A stretch of DNA of 64,000 nt from an uncultured Eubacterium sp. Its GTDB lineage: Bacteria; Bacillota; Clostridia; Lachnospirales; Lachnospiraceae. Shown piece after piece: positions 17,011 through 25,806 of the stretch. The stretch spans positions 62,001 to 126,000 of the forward strand of contig CAKRFN010000001.1 in assembly GCA_934320655.1 (NCBI GenBank). The letters are read 5' to 3'. A program made the position numbers and the translations under genes. The notes under the pieces are model-generated. The model was not told the origin of the DNA. It saw only the letters and a program-made list of their open reading frames with translations, and did no database searches. Position 1 is the stretch's first letter; each line of letters starts with the position of its first letter.

Positions 17011-18543
17011 ATGTACAGTATCGTGACAACTGCGATCCTACAGGGGATCGATAGTCTGCCTGTTTGTGTGGAGGCAGATGTCAGCGACGGATTGCCGGTC
17101 TTTGAGATGGTCGGCTTTCTTGCATCAGAGGTACGTGAGTCGAAGGAGCGCGTGCGGACGGCACTGCGCAACTGCGGATACCAGCTTCCGGCGAAGCGTA
17201 TCACGATCAATTTATCCCCGTCAAATATCAGAAAAAGCGGAAACGGCTTCGATCTGCCGATCACGGTGGCAATTCTTATGGCGCTCGGAATCGTTCCGGA
17301 GCATGCGATGGATCAGACGCTTGTGATCGGCGAGGTCGGGCTGAACGGTGCAATTCTGGCAGTGGATGGGATTCTGCCGGTGCTTCTTATGGCGCGGGCG
17401 CATGGAATCCGCCGCTGCATCATACCGGAGCAGAATTACCACGAGGCGGCGGTCGTGGACGGCATCGATATTTTTCCGGTCAGCCATATAAAAACAGTCA
17501 TGGAACTCTGCAGTAGTGCATATACCGTAGAGAAAACGATCCCGGAGCTGCCGGCTCAGACGCAGTGTGCACATCCGGCAGCGGATTTTTCGGATGTCAA
17601 CGGACAGCGGATGTTGCGCCGTGCCTGTGAGATCGCGGTGAGCGGGATGCATAACCTGCTGATGATCGGGCCGCCCGGAGCCGGAAAGACGATGATCGCC
17701 AGACGGATTCCCGGCATTCTGCCGCCTATGGAGCGCATGGAACAGCTTGAGGTATCGAAAATCTACAGCGTGAGCGGCATGCTGCACAAAAACAGCGGTC
17801 TGATCACGGAACGCCCGTTTCGCGCGCCGCATCACACGATCAGCCCGCAGGGGCTTGCAGGCGGCGGTCAGGTGCCAAAGCCAGGGGAGGTGTCACTGGC
17901 ACATCGGGGTGTCCTGTTTTTGGACGAATTGCCGGAATTTCAAAAGACGACACTGGAGATTTTGCGCCAGCCGATGGAGGACGGCTCGATCACGATCACG
18001 CGCGTGAACAACAGCTTTGTCTATCCGGCAGATTTTCTGCTGGTCTGTGCGATGAATCCGTGCAAATGCGGGTTTTATCCGGACAGGAGCCGCTGCCGGT
18101 GCAGCAATACGTCGATCCGGAGGTATCTGACGCGGATCAGCCAGCCGTTACTTGACCGGATCGATCTGTGCGCGGAGGCGGAACCTGTCAGCTATCGGGA
18201 TCTGACAAGTGCGGCGCACGGGGAGTCCTCCGCGCAGATCAGGGAGCGCGTGTGGATGGCGCACCGCCTGCAACAGCAGCGCTACGCACGCGAGCAATGG
18301 TTTTTCAACAGCCAGATACCGGGCGGGCGCATCGAACAGTTTTGTGGGCTGGATCAGAAGGGTGTCCGCTATATGGAGCGGATGTACGAGAAACTACAGC
18401 TTTCGGCGCGCGCTTATCACAAGATCTTAAAGGTGGCACGCACGATCGCCGATCTGGATGCCAGTGAAAAGGTCACGGTACGCCATCTGACCGAGGCAGT
18501 CTGCTACCGCAGTCTGGATAAAAAATTCTGGGAGGTGCAGTGA
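17011..18543 (+). CDS. YifB/ComM-family Mg-chelatase-like AAA+ ATPase
   Basis: A 510-residue protein of the YifB/ComM family. It has an N-terminal Lon-protease-like S5 fold domain (1-165), then an MCM/Mg-chelatase-type AAA+ domain with Walker A G-P-P-G-A-G-K-T (about 223-230), Walker B L-F-L-D-E-L-P-E-F and sensor parts. A C-terminal helical domain carries a cysteine motif (P-C-K-C-G...C-R-C). ComM acts as a branch-migration helicase in natural transformation in Gram-negative bacteria, and a DNA role is supported here by dprA directly downstream. The ATG follows AGAGGAGA. The stop shares bases with the dprA start. Confidence 0.88.
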   Translation: MYSIVTTAILQGIDSLPVCVEADVSDGLPVFEMVGFLASEVRESKERVRTALRNCGYQLPAKRITINLSPSNIRKSGNGFDLPITVAILMALGIVPEHAMDQTLVIGEVGLNGAILAVDGILPVLLMARAHGIRRCIIPEQNYHEAAVVDGIDIFPVSHIKTVMELCSSAYTVEKTIPELPAQTQCAHPAADFSDVNGQRMLRRACEIAVSGMHNLLMIGPPGAGKTMIARRIPGILPPMERMEQLEVSKIYSVSGMLHKNSGLITERPFRAPHHTISPQGLAGGGQVPKPGEVSLAHRGVLFLDELPEFQKTTLEILRQPMEDGSITITRVNNSFVYPADFLLVCAMNPCKCGFYPDRSRCRCSNTSIRRYLTRISQPLLDRIDLCAEAEPVSYRDLTSAAHGESSAQIRERVWMAHRLQQQRYAREQWFFNSQIPGGRIEQFCGLDQKGVRYMERMYEKLQLSARAYHKILKVARTIADLDASEKVTVRHLTEAVCYRSLDKKFWEVQ

Positions 18544-19625
18544 TGGGGAATGCGATGGAGGAAAATGATATTTTATACGCATACTGGTTGGCAAATATTT
18601 CGGGCGTAGGCACAAAGACGATCCATCAGCTCTACAAATACTGCGGCAGTGCGAAGACCGTTTATGAGATGAGCGCGCGGGAGCTGAGCCAGCTCTACGG
18701 CATCACGGAGGAATCCGCCATGCGCATCAGTGATGCAAAAAAGAAGTGGGATCTGTACGGTGCTTGGGAACGCCTTGTGAGCCGCGGCATCTCGTTTGTC
18801 TCGCTGGAGCAGCCTAATTATCCGAAACGGCTCAGACACCTCTATGATCCACCGTATGGTCTGTATTATATCGGGCAGCTTCCGCCCGATACACCGTCCG
18901 CCGGAGTCGTCGGCGCGAGAAACTGTTCCAGCTACGGGAAAAAGATGGCACTCCGCATCGGAAAATGCCTTGGCTCAAACGGTGTCTGTGTCATCAGCGG
19001 TCTGGCGCGCGGCATTGACGGCTACGGGCATCAGGGCGCGCTGGAGGGTGGCGGGAAGACGTATGCGGTGCTCGGCTGCGGCATCAATATCGTCTATCCG
19101 CCGGAGCACGGCGCATTGTATGAGCAGATCGCCGCGCAAGGCGGGATTTTGTCCGAATATCCGCCGGACATGCCACCGAGCCCCGGATATTTTCCAATGA
19201 GAAACCGGATTATCTCAGGGCTTTCAGATGCACTGATTATAATAGAAGCGAAACAAAAGAGCGGCTCGCTGATCACGGCGGACTGTGCATTGGAGCAGGG
19301 CAAGGACGTCTACGCCGTGCCCGGACGCATGACAGATCCGCTTAGCGCGGGCTGTAATCACCTGATCCGGCAGGGCGCAGGGATCTTATTATCACCAGAA
19401 GAAGTTGTGTCCGAACTGGGGCTTTTATCTGAAAAAAATAAATTGCCACTTGAAAAGTCTCAACGCTTGGTGTATAGTTGCCTTGATTTGCATCCAAAAT
19501 CTATGGAAGAGATCAGTGGGGAAACGGGACTCGATCCGGTGACACTGGCACAACTGCTGGACGGATTAGAGGAACGGGGACTGGTCAGGGAGACATGGCA
19601 AAATCATTATATATCGGTAAACTAG
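18543..19625 (+). CDS. dprA: DNA-processing protein DprA/Smf
   Basis: A 360-residue protein that loads RecA on incoming single-stranded DNA. An N-terminal SAM/HhH-like region (1-80) precedes the Rossmann domain: G-A-R-N-C-S-S-Y-G near 120-128, S-G-L-A-R-G-I-D near 149-156 and the conserved S-E-Y-P...F-P-M-R-N-R-I-I-S-G-L-S near 197-223. A C-terminal winged-helix-like DML1 domain follows. Start: ATG at 18543, where TGATG overlaps the upstream stop and GGGAGGT lies before it. With the ComM-like gene it forms a likely DNA-uptake or recombination pair. Confidence 0.92.
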   Translation: MGNAMEENDILYAYWLANISGVGTKTIHQLYKYCGSAKTVYEMSARELSQLYGITEESAMRISDAKKKWDLYGAWERLVSRGISFVSLEQPNYPKRLRHLYDPPYGLYYIGQLPPDTPSAGVVGARNCSSYGKKMALRIGKCLGSNGVCVISGLARGIDGYGHQGALEGGGKTYAVLGCGINIVYPPEHGALYEQIAAQGGILSEYPPDMPPSPGYFPMRNRIISGLSDALIIIEAKQKSGSLITADCALEQGKDVYAVPGRMTDPLSAGCNHLIRQGAGILLSPEEVVSELGLLSEKNKLPLEKSQRLVYSCLDLHPKSMEEISGETGLDPVTLAQLLDGLEERGLVRETWQNHYISVN

Positions 19626-19641
19626 AGGAGATACGTGGATA

Positions 19642-21726
19642 ATGGCAAAATATCTGGTCATTGTGGAGTCGCCTGCGAAGGTGAAGACGATTAAAAAATT
19701 TCTCGGAAAAAATTATGAGGTGGCAGCATCCAACGGACATGTGCGTGATCTGCCGAAAAGTCAGCTCGGCTTTAATGCGGAGAATGATTTTGAACCAAAA
19801 TATATCACGATACGCGGAAAAGGCGATATTCTGGCGAATCTTCGGAAGGAAGTTAAAAAGGCAGACAAGATCTATCTGGCAACTGACCCGGACCGCGAGG
19901 GAGAAGCCATCTCGTGGCATTTATACTATGCATTGAAGCTGAAGGATATGCCGGACAAGAAAGTATACCGGATCACCTTTAACGAGATCACGCAGTCGGC
20001 AGTCAAGGCATCGCTCAAGCATCCGCGTGAGATCAACATGGATCTGGTGAATGCACAGCAGGCGCGCAGAATGCTCGACCGTATGGTGGGCTATCGGATC
20101 AGCCCAGTGCTCTGGAGCAAGGTAAAGCGCGGATTGTCCGCAGGGCGTGTACAGTCCGTGGCATTGCGTCTGATCAGTGACCGGGAAAACGAGATCAACG
20201 AATTTATACCGGAGGAATACTGGACGGTAGATGCGCATCTGTCTATCCCCGGAGAGAAAAAGCCGCTCATCGCCAAGCTTGACAGCAAAGACAAGGAAAA
20301 GCTGTCCCTGTCCAAAAAAGAGCAGGTAGAGGCTGTGAAGAAGGAGTTAGAGCACGCCGATTTCCATGTGACAGAAGTCAAAAAGGGCGAGCGCATCAAA
20401 AAAGCACCGTATCCGTTCACGACGAGTACCTTGCAGCAGGAGGCATCCAAGCGCCTGAATTTTTCCACGCAGAAAACAATGCGTCTTGCACAGCAGTTAT
20501 ATGAAGGCGTAGACATCAAGGGACAGGGCACGGTCGGCATTATCACTTACCTGCGTACTGATTCCGTGCGTGTTGCAGAGGAGGCGGAAATCGCCGCACA
20601 TGCATACATCAGCGAGAAATACGGTGAGCAGTATGCGGCAGAGCATACCGGGGACGCAAAGACCAAGGGCAAGATTCAGGATGCGCACGAGGCGATCCGC
20701 CCGACCGACATCGCGCGGATGCCGGTGCTCATCAAGGAGTCCTTATCCAGAGACCAGTTCCGCCTGTACCAGTTGATCTGGAACCGTTTTGTGGCGAGCC
20801 GCATGAATCCGGCGCGCTATGAGACGACCTCCGTAAAGATCGGGGCAGGCAGCTATCAGTTACACGTATCCGCATCAAAACTTGCGTTTGAGGGATTTTT
20901 GTCTGTCTATACCGCAGACGATGAGGAAAAAGAAGAAAATAATGTACTGCTCGGATCAATCAGTGAGGAGACAAAGCTGTCTTTACAGGAGATCGATGCA
21001 AAGCAGCATTTTACACAGCCGGCACCGCATTTTACGGAAGCATCGCTTGTAAAGACGCTGGAGGAGCACGGCATCGGACGGCCGAGTACCTATGCGCCGA
21101 CGATCACGACACTGTTAGCGCGCCGTTATATTACCAAGGAGCAGAAAAATCTGTATATGACGGAGCTTGGAGAAGCGGTCAATTCGATCATGATGCAGGC
21201 GTTTGAGACGATCGTGGATGAGCACTTCACCGCAAACATGGAGTCACTGCTCGATATGGTCGAAGAGGGCAAGGTGCAGTGGAAAACGATCATCAGCAAT
21301 TTTTATCCCGATCTGGAGAGCGCGGTCGCAGAGGCGGAAAAGAAGCTCGAAAAGGTCGAAATTGCCGATGAAGTCACGGATGTAGTCTGTGAGGAGTGCG
21401 GACGCAACATGGTTGTAAAATATGGACCGCACGGCAAGTTTCTGGCGTGTCCGGGCTTTCCGGAGTGCAGAAATACCAAGCCGTATCTTGAAAAGATCGG
21501 TGTACACTGTCCGTCCTGCGGCAAGGAGATCGTCCTGCGCAAGACGAAGAAGGGCAGACGTTACTATGGCTGTGAAAATTATCCGGACTGTGAATTTATG
21601 TCATGGGCAAAGCCGGTAGAGAAAAAATGCCCGAACTGCGGCGGCTATATGGTCGAAAAGGGCAATAAATTAGTCTGCGCGGATGCACAGTGCGGCTATG
21701 TCGAGATGAAAGAAAAGCAAAACTGA
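19642..21726 (+). CDS. topA: DNA topoisomerase I
   Basis: A type IA topoisomerase (694 residues) that relaxes negative supercoils. The Toprim start I-V-E-S-P-A-K-V-K-T is at residues 6-15 and D-P-D-R-E-G-E-A is near 83-90. The active-site Tyr lies in I-T-Y-L-R-T-D-S (near 300). Three C-terminal four-Cys zinc ribbons follow from about residue 580 (C-E-E-C-G, C-P-S-C-G, C-P-N-C-G). Full length for the Firmicutes family. Sixteen bases after dprA. The dprA-topA-codY-flgB order resembles Bacillus, where trmFO, xerC, clpQ and clpY lie between topA and codY. These are absent here. Confidence 0.95.
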   Translation: MAKYLVIVESPAKVKTIKKFLGKNYEVAASNGHVRDLPKSQLGFNAENDFEPKYITIRGKGDILANLRKEVKKADKIYLATDPDREGEAISWHLYYALKLKDMPDKKVYRITFNEITQSAVKASLKHPREINMDLVNAQQARRMLDRMVGYRISPVLWSKVKRGLSAGRVQSVALRLISDRENEINEFIPEEYWTVDAHLSIPGEKKPLIAKLDSKDKEKLSLSKKEQVEAVKKELEHADFHVTEVKKGERIKKAPYPFTTSTLQQEASKRLNFSTQKTMRLAQQLYEGVDIKGQGTVGIITYLRTDSVRVAEEAEIAAHAYISEKYGEQYAAEHTGDAKTKGKIQDAHEAIRPTDIARMPVLIKESLSRDQFRLYQLIWNRFVASRMNPARYETTSVKIGAGSYQLHVSASKLAFEGFLSVYTADDEEKEENNVLLGSISEETKLSLQEIDAKQHFTQPAPHFTEASLVKTLEEHGIGRPSTYAPTITTLLARRYITKEQKNLYMTELGEAVNSIMMQAFETIVDEHFTANMESLLDMVEEGKVQWKTIISNFYPDLESAVAEAEKKLEKVEIADEVTDVVCEECGRNMVVKYGPHGKFLACPGFPECRNTKPYLEKIGVHCPSCGKEIVLRKTKKGRRYYGCENYPDCEFMSWAKPVEKKCPNCGGYMVEKGNKLVCADAQCGYVEMKEKQN

Positions 21727-21755
21727 AATTTGCAGCCAAATATTTGATCTTTTCA

Positions 21756-21784
21756 TTGTATTTTCAGAAAAATGGGTGTATGAT
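21756..21784 (+). promoter_or_regulatory. codY promoter
   Basis: TTGTAT (21756-21761), a 17-base spacer and TATGAT (21779-21784) form a plausible sigma-A promoter 118 bases upstream of the codY start. A CodY box overlaps the -35 and the spacer. Confidence 0.55.
21759..21773. promoter_or_regulatory. CodY-binding box (probable autoregulation)
   Basis: The 15 bases TATTTTCAGAAAAAT match the CodY consensus AATTTTCWGAAAATT at 13 of 15 positions, with the whole inner TTTTCAGAAAA core intact. It sits across the -35 and spacer of the codY promoter, so bound CodY would block its own transcription. Confidence 0.65.
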
Positions 21785-21901
21785 TCTCATATATCCATTT
21801 TTTGGCACACAATAATAGGAATATATTGACGAGAGACAGCCGTATGATGCACAGAACCGGCGCGTGGCGGAGGGCTTTCGTAAGTGAAAGGGAAGAGAAC
21901 T

Positions 21902-22684
21902 ATGAGTGTACAGCTTCTGGACAAAACAAGAAAAATCAATAAACTGCTGCATAACAACAATTCCTCAAAGGTCGTGTTTAACGATATCTGTGAGGTGCTG
22001 ACGGATATACTCGCATCCAACATCCTTGTCATCAGTAAAAAGGGAAAGGTGCTCGGCGCCAGCCAGTCCGTCAATACACAGGAGCTGAGCGAGCTGATCG
22101 TTGATGAGGTCGGCGGCTTTATTGATCCGATGTTGAACGAGCGTCTGCTCGGTATTTTGTCTACGAAGGAGAATGTGAATTTAGAGACACTTGGCTTTGT
22201 GACCGACATCAAAGAATACTCGGCGATCATCGCCCCGATCGATATTGCGGGTGAGCGTCTCGGAACGCTGTTTGTCTACCGCATGGAACAGGCGTATGAT
22301 ATCGATGACATTATTCTGACCGAGTATGGCACAACTGTTGTCGGACTTGAGATGCTGCGTTCGGTCAATGAGGAGAGCGCAGAGGAAAACCGCAAGATCC
22401 AGATCGTAAAATCAGCGATTTCCACGCTGTCATTCTCCGAGCTGGAGGCGATTATCCACATCTTTGATGAACTCGGGGGTAAGGAGGGTATCCTTGTGGC
22501 GAGCAAGATCGCTGACCGTGTAGGCATCACCCGTTCGGTGATCGTCAACGCGTTGCGCAAATTTGAGAGCGCCGGTGTGATCGAGTCCAGATCATCAGGA
22601 ATGCGCGGCACGTACATTAAGGTGTTAAATGATGTGGTGTTCGATGAACTTGAACAGGTCAAGCGCGAGCAGAAACACAACTGA
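21902..22684 (+). CDS. codY: GTP- and branched-chain amino acid-sensing global regulator CodY
   Basis: A 260-residue pleiotropic repressor. The N-terminal GAF domain (about 1-155) senses Ile/Val/Leu. A linker helix leads to the C-terminal winged HTH, with A-S-K-I-A-D-R-V-G-I-T-R-S-V-I-V-N-A-L-R-K near 198-218 and R-S-S-G-M-R-G-T-Y-I-K near 229-239. Start: ATG at 21902 after AGGGAAGAG. A GTG at 21884 is in frame but overlaps the ribosome site. It lies just before the fla/che operon as in Bacillus, where CodY also represses the flgB promoter. Its own promoter carries a CodY box. Confidence 0.95.
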   Translation: MSVQLLDKTRKINKLLHNNNSSKVVFNDICEVLTDILASNILVISKKGKVLGASQSVNTQELSELIVDEVGGFIDPMLNERLLGILSTKENVNLETLGFVTDIKEYSAIIAPIDIAGERLGTLFVYRMEQAYDIDDIILTEYGTTVVGLEMLRSVNEESAEENRKIQIVKSAISTLSFSELEAIIHIFDELGGKEGILVASKIADRVGITRSVIVNALRKFESAGVIESRSSGMRGTYIKVLNDVVFDELEQVKREQKHN

Positions 22685-22719
22685 AAATATGCGAAAACAA
22701 ACGGATTTGCAGGAAAAGT

Positions 22720-22752
22720 AAAGGGATTTACCATCTGGTAGATCCCTTTGTT
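22720..22752 (+). terminator. Hairpin after codY, probable terminator
   Basis: AAAGGGATTTACC (22720-22732) pairs with GGTAGATCCCTTT (22737-22749), with one G-U pair and a four-base loop. The following T tract is poor (GTTG), so termination may be partial and allow read-through from codY into flgB. Confidence 0.55.
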
Positions 22753-22808
22753 GCGCCTACATGTAGTACATATTTGGTGATAATGACACAATATTATGCA
22801 AAAAATAC

Positions 22809-22836
22809 TTGTGTTTTTGGAAAAATAAATTATACT
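22809..22836 (+). promoter_or_regulatory. Promoter candidate for the fla/che operon
   Basis: TTGTGT (22809-22814), a 16-base spacer and TATACT (22831-22836) in an A/T-rich stretch 92 bases before flgB. No sigma-28 motif is seen here, as expected for an early (class II) operon. A weak CodY-like sequence (22871-22885, 10 of 15) lies downstream. Confidence 0.5.
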
Positions 22837-22927
22837 ATAGATAGTACATGGATGTAGTGGGCTCATTTTGGGCTTTGAGAAAATAAATCATATCAGGAAG
22901 GAACCGACAGAAGAAGGGAGTGGACGT

Positions 22928-23326
22928 ATGCTGCAGACCGATGCATACAATTATATCAATGTTCTGGACAAGGCACTGGACGCCAGCAATTTACGTGAAA
23001 CAGTGATCACAAACAATCTGGCAAACATCAACACACCCGGGTACAAACGCCGCGAAGTGGATTTTCAGAGCCTGCTCAGACAGGAGCTGGATAAGATCAA
23101 ATGGAATTCACTCGATGAGAAGATGAACGACGTACAGTTGAGCCATCTGAATGCCGGAGTTCATTTTGATATGCAGGCATATGGGTATGACTACCGTCTG
23201 GACGGAAATAATGTGGATGTGGATGTGGAAAATACGGAGCTTGCATCCGAGCAGCTGCGGTATCAGCTGATCTCAGACAGCGTGACACAGGAATTTTCCA
23301 GATTGCAGAAGGCAATGGGCAGGTAG
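22928..23326 (+). CDS. flgB: Flagellar basal-body rod protein FlgB
   Basis: Proximal rod protein, 132 residues, first gene of the fla/che operon. The rod/hook N-terminal motif N-N-L-A-N-I-N-T-P-G-Y-K-R is near residues 29-41 and the C-terminal helix with Y-Q-L-I-S-D-S is near 114-120. Exported by the flagellar type III apparatus, so it has no cleavable signal. Start: ATG at 22928 after GAAGGGAG. Upstream in-frame starts lie within the leader and lack ribosome sites. Confidence 0.93.
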   Translation: MLQTDAYNYINVLDKALDASNLRETVITNNLANINTPGYKRREVDFQSLLRQELDKIKWNSLDEKMNDVQLSHLNAGVHFDMQAYGYDYRLDGNNVDVDVENTELASEQLRYQLISDSVTQEFSRLQKAMGR

Positions 23327-23348
23327 TTTTTTAGAGGAGGAATAACAA

Positions 23349-23792
23349 ATGGGACTTTTCCAGTCATTTGACATCAGTGCGTCCGGCATGACCGCAGAGC
23401 GTTTCCGGACAGATATCATTGCACAGAATATAGCGAACGTAAAGACCACCCGTACCGAGGATGGGACACCGTACCGCAGACAGGTTGTGACCTTTGCGGA
23501 AAAGAGAGTGAGCCCGTTTCAGGAGGTACTTGCCGGACATGAGCAGAAGTTCAAGGGAACCGGCGTCAAGGTCACCAGTGTTCAGGAGGACACGACCAGT
23601 GATTATATCATGGAGTATGATCCTTCCCACCCGGATGCAGACCAGAACGGATATGTATCGTATCCGAATGTCAACATCGTTACGGAAATGACCAACCTGA
23701 TCGATGCCAGCCGCGGCTATGAGGCAAATGCGACGGCATTCGAGGCGAGCAAGGCGATCGCACAGGCAGGCATTCAGATCGGCAAGGGTTAA
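23349..23792 (+). CDS. flgC: Flagellar basal-body rod protein FlgC
   Basis: Rod protein of 147 residues. The N-terminal block (F-D-I-S-A-S-G-M-T-A-E-R, then I-A-Q-N-I-A-N-V-K-T-T) and the C-terminal block (P-N-V-N-I-V-T-E-M-T-N-L-I-D-A-S-R-G-Y-E-A-N) are the rod-protein signatures that form the coiled helices at the two ends. GAGGAGG site before the ATG. Follows flgB and precedes fliE, the standard order. Confidence 0.94.
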   Translation: MGLFQSFDISASGMTAERFRTDIIAQNIANVKTTRTEDGTPYRRQVVTFAEKRVSPFQEVLAGHEQKFKGTGVKVTSVQEDTTSDYIMEYDPSHPDADQNGYVSYPNVNIVTEMTNLIDASRGYEANATAFEASKAIAQAGIQIGKG

Positions 23793-23805
23793 GGAGGCAC
23801 TTTAG

Positions 23806-24111
23806 ATGGAGATAGGAGCACTTCGTAATGTGCAGTCTGCGGCGATCCAGCAGGCGGCAAATCAGAAAACAGTCAACGGGGATGGTGCGTTTGATTCGAT
23901 CTTTGCAACAGCGATGAATATGCTTGATGAGACGAATCAGTTGCAGAACACGGCAGAATCGCTGGAGATCCAGTTTTTGCTCGGAGAGGCGGAGAACACG
24001 CATGATCTTCAGATCGCACAGCGCAAAGCGACCACGGCATTGGATTATACGATCGCGGTGAGGGACAAGGTACTCGATGCATATAACAATATCATGAATA
24101 TGCAGATGTAG
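23806..24111 (+). CDS. fliE: Flagellar hook-basal body complex protein FliE
   Basis: A 101-residue adapter between the MS ring and the rod. The C-terminal half is typical: L-L-G-E-A-E-N-T-H-D-L-Q-I-A-Q-R-K-A (about 58-75) followed by the L-D-Y-T-I-A-V-R-D-K-V-L-D-A-Y-N-N-I-M-N-M-Q-M end. AGGAGG before the ATG. Confidence 0.92.
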   Translation: MEIGALRNVQSAAIQQAANQKTVNGDGAFDSIFATAMNMLDETNQLQNTAESLEIQFLLGEAENTHDLQIAQRKATTALDYTIAVRDKVLDAYNNIMNMQM

Positions 24112-24191
24112 TGTCTGGCTGGTATGTCATAGCCTGTAGCGTTAGAAATGTTAGAAGTGAGAACATACATAAACGGGAGAGATAAAAGACC

Positions 24192-25793
24192 ATGCAGGAA
24201 CGATTGAGACAGTTACTGGAGCGGATCTTAGACTGGTGGAAAAAATTCAATAAAAAGCAGAAGGCACTTTTGATCAGTATCGTGGCGGCGGTAGTCATCG
24301 CGGTCGGACTGACCGCGTTTGTCATGACGCGCCCGAAAATGATCGAGCTGACGACCTGTGAGGATACCAAGCAGGCAGGAGAAGTCAAGCAGCTATTGAC
24401 GGATAACAATATTGCTTATGAGGTCAGCAGCAATGGTCTTGTGTTTACGATCAATGCGCAGGATGAGGCGAATGCACGGATTTTGCTCGGTTCAAACAGC
24501 ATTCCGGTGAGCGGCTTCACGATTGATGATGCCTTAAAGGGCGGCTTTACAACGACCGAGCAGGATACGACACGCCGCTATCAGGTATATTTAGAGCAGC
24601 AGTTAAAAGAAACCATCGAATTTCTGGATAATGTCAATGAGGCAAAGATCCGTATGAATATCCCGACGGATGACGGCACACTCATTGCCCAGCAGGAGCC
24701 GACCTATGTAGCGGTAGCGCTGGATCTGAACGGCGAGATGGACGAGGAACAGGCGGCAGGACTGGCGAGACTGATCGCGGTAGCTGTCGGAAATGATAAT
24801 ACAGACGAGATCACCATTATGGACACGAACAACAATACGCTGTTCGCGGGCGGTGATGAGACGACAACGATCGGAGCAGCCAATTCCCAGCTGTCACTGC
24901 GCCAGAAATACGAGCAGGGCTTTAAAAAGGGCGTCAAGGACATTCTGATCGGCACGGAAGTATTTAATAATGTCGAAGTGGGTCTGAATCTCGATATGGA
25001 TTTTTCCAATGTCGATATTATCGACCATAATTTTTATGCGCCCGACGGACAGACACAGGGCTATCTCGATTCCGAGCAGACGTACGATTCGTCGGCAACC
25101 GGCGGTCTTGCGGCAGTTCCGGGAACCGACTCGAACGACAATAATTCCTATGTGCTGGAAAACGGACAGGTGACCGAGTCCACGGTCAGCGAGGTAAAGA
25201 AAGACTATCTGCTCAGTGAGCGTCTGACCAAGACCTACGGAGCAGCGGGTAATATCAACTACGATACATCTTCAATCTCGGTCGTAGCGACATCCTATGT
25301 CACCTACAACGAGGACACGATGAAGAAGAACGGTCAGTTGGACGGAACAACGTTTGATGAGTTCAAGGCGAACAATTCTGCGCGTATCAAGACGACGGTA
25401 GATCAGGATTTTTATCAGCTTGTGTCAAATGCAACCGGAATTCCGGTCAACAATATATCAATCGTGGCTTACGAGGTGCCGGTATTCCAGTATTCGACCG
25501 GCAGCGGACGTACAGCAGCCGATTATTTCCAGATCCTTCTGGCAATCCTCATTTTTGCACTGCTTGGCTATGTAGTATTCCGCAGTACGAGAAAAGAGCA
25601 GATACAGGAGCTGGAGCCGGAGCTGTCCGTGGAGTCACTGTTGGCTTCTACAAGAGAAAATGAGAACGATATGGAGGATATTTCTTATGCTGAGAAATCA
25701 GAGGCACGCCTCCTCATTGAGAAGTTTGTAGATGAAAAGCCGGAGGCAGTAGCATCCCTGCTGCGCAACTGGTTAAACGAGGATTGGGATTAG
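24192..25793 (+). CDS. fliF: Flagellar MS-ring protein FliF
   Basis: A 533-residue inner-membrane ring protein. TM1 is at about 30-48 and TM2 at about 440-460, flanking a large extracytoplasmic part with ring-building motifs (residues 50-430). The early segment includes the YscJ-like part with T-T-E-Q-D-T-T-R-R-Y-Q-V-Y-L-E-Q-Q-L near 117-134. The C-terminal cytoplasmic tail binds FliG. Downstream of fliE after an 80-base gap in which no clear promoter is seen. Confidence 0.95.
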   Translation: MQERLRQLLERILDWWKKFNKKQKALLISIVAAVVIAVGLTAFVMTRPKMIELTTCEDTKQAGEVKQLLTDNNIAYEVSSNGLVFTINAQDEANARILLGSNSIPVSGFTIDDALKGGFTTTEQDTTRRYQVYLEQQLKETIEFLDNVNEAKIRMNIPTDDGTLIAQQEPTYVAVALDLNGEMDEEQAAGLARLIAVAVGNDNTDEITIMDTNNNTLFAGGDETTTIGAANSQLSLRQKYEQGFKKGVKDILIGTEVFNNVEVGLNLDMDFSNVDIIDHNFYAPDGQTQGYLDSEQTYDSSATGGLAAVPGTDSNDNNSYVLENGQVTESTVSEVKKDYLLSERLTKTYGAAGNINYDTSSISVVATSYVTYNEDTMKKNGQLDGTTFDEFKANNSARIKTTVDQDFYQLVSNATGIPVNNISIVAYEVPVFQYSTGSGRTAADYFQILLAILIFALLGYVVFRSTRKEQIQELEPELSVESLLASTRENENDMEDISYAEKSEARLLIEKFVDEKPEAVASLLRNWLNEDWD

Positions 25794-25806
25794 GAGATGA
25801 AATTCC

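Noticed and set aside
22871..22885. Possible CodY box near flgB
   Set aside because: Only 10 of 15 positions match, including a mismatch in the core, so it is not listed as a feature.
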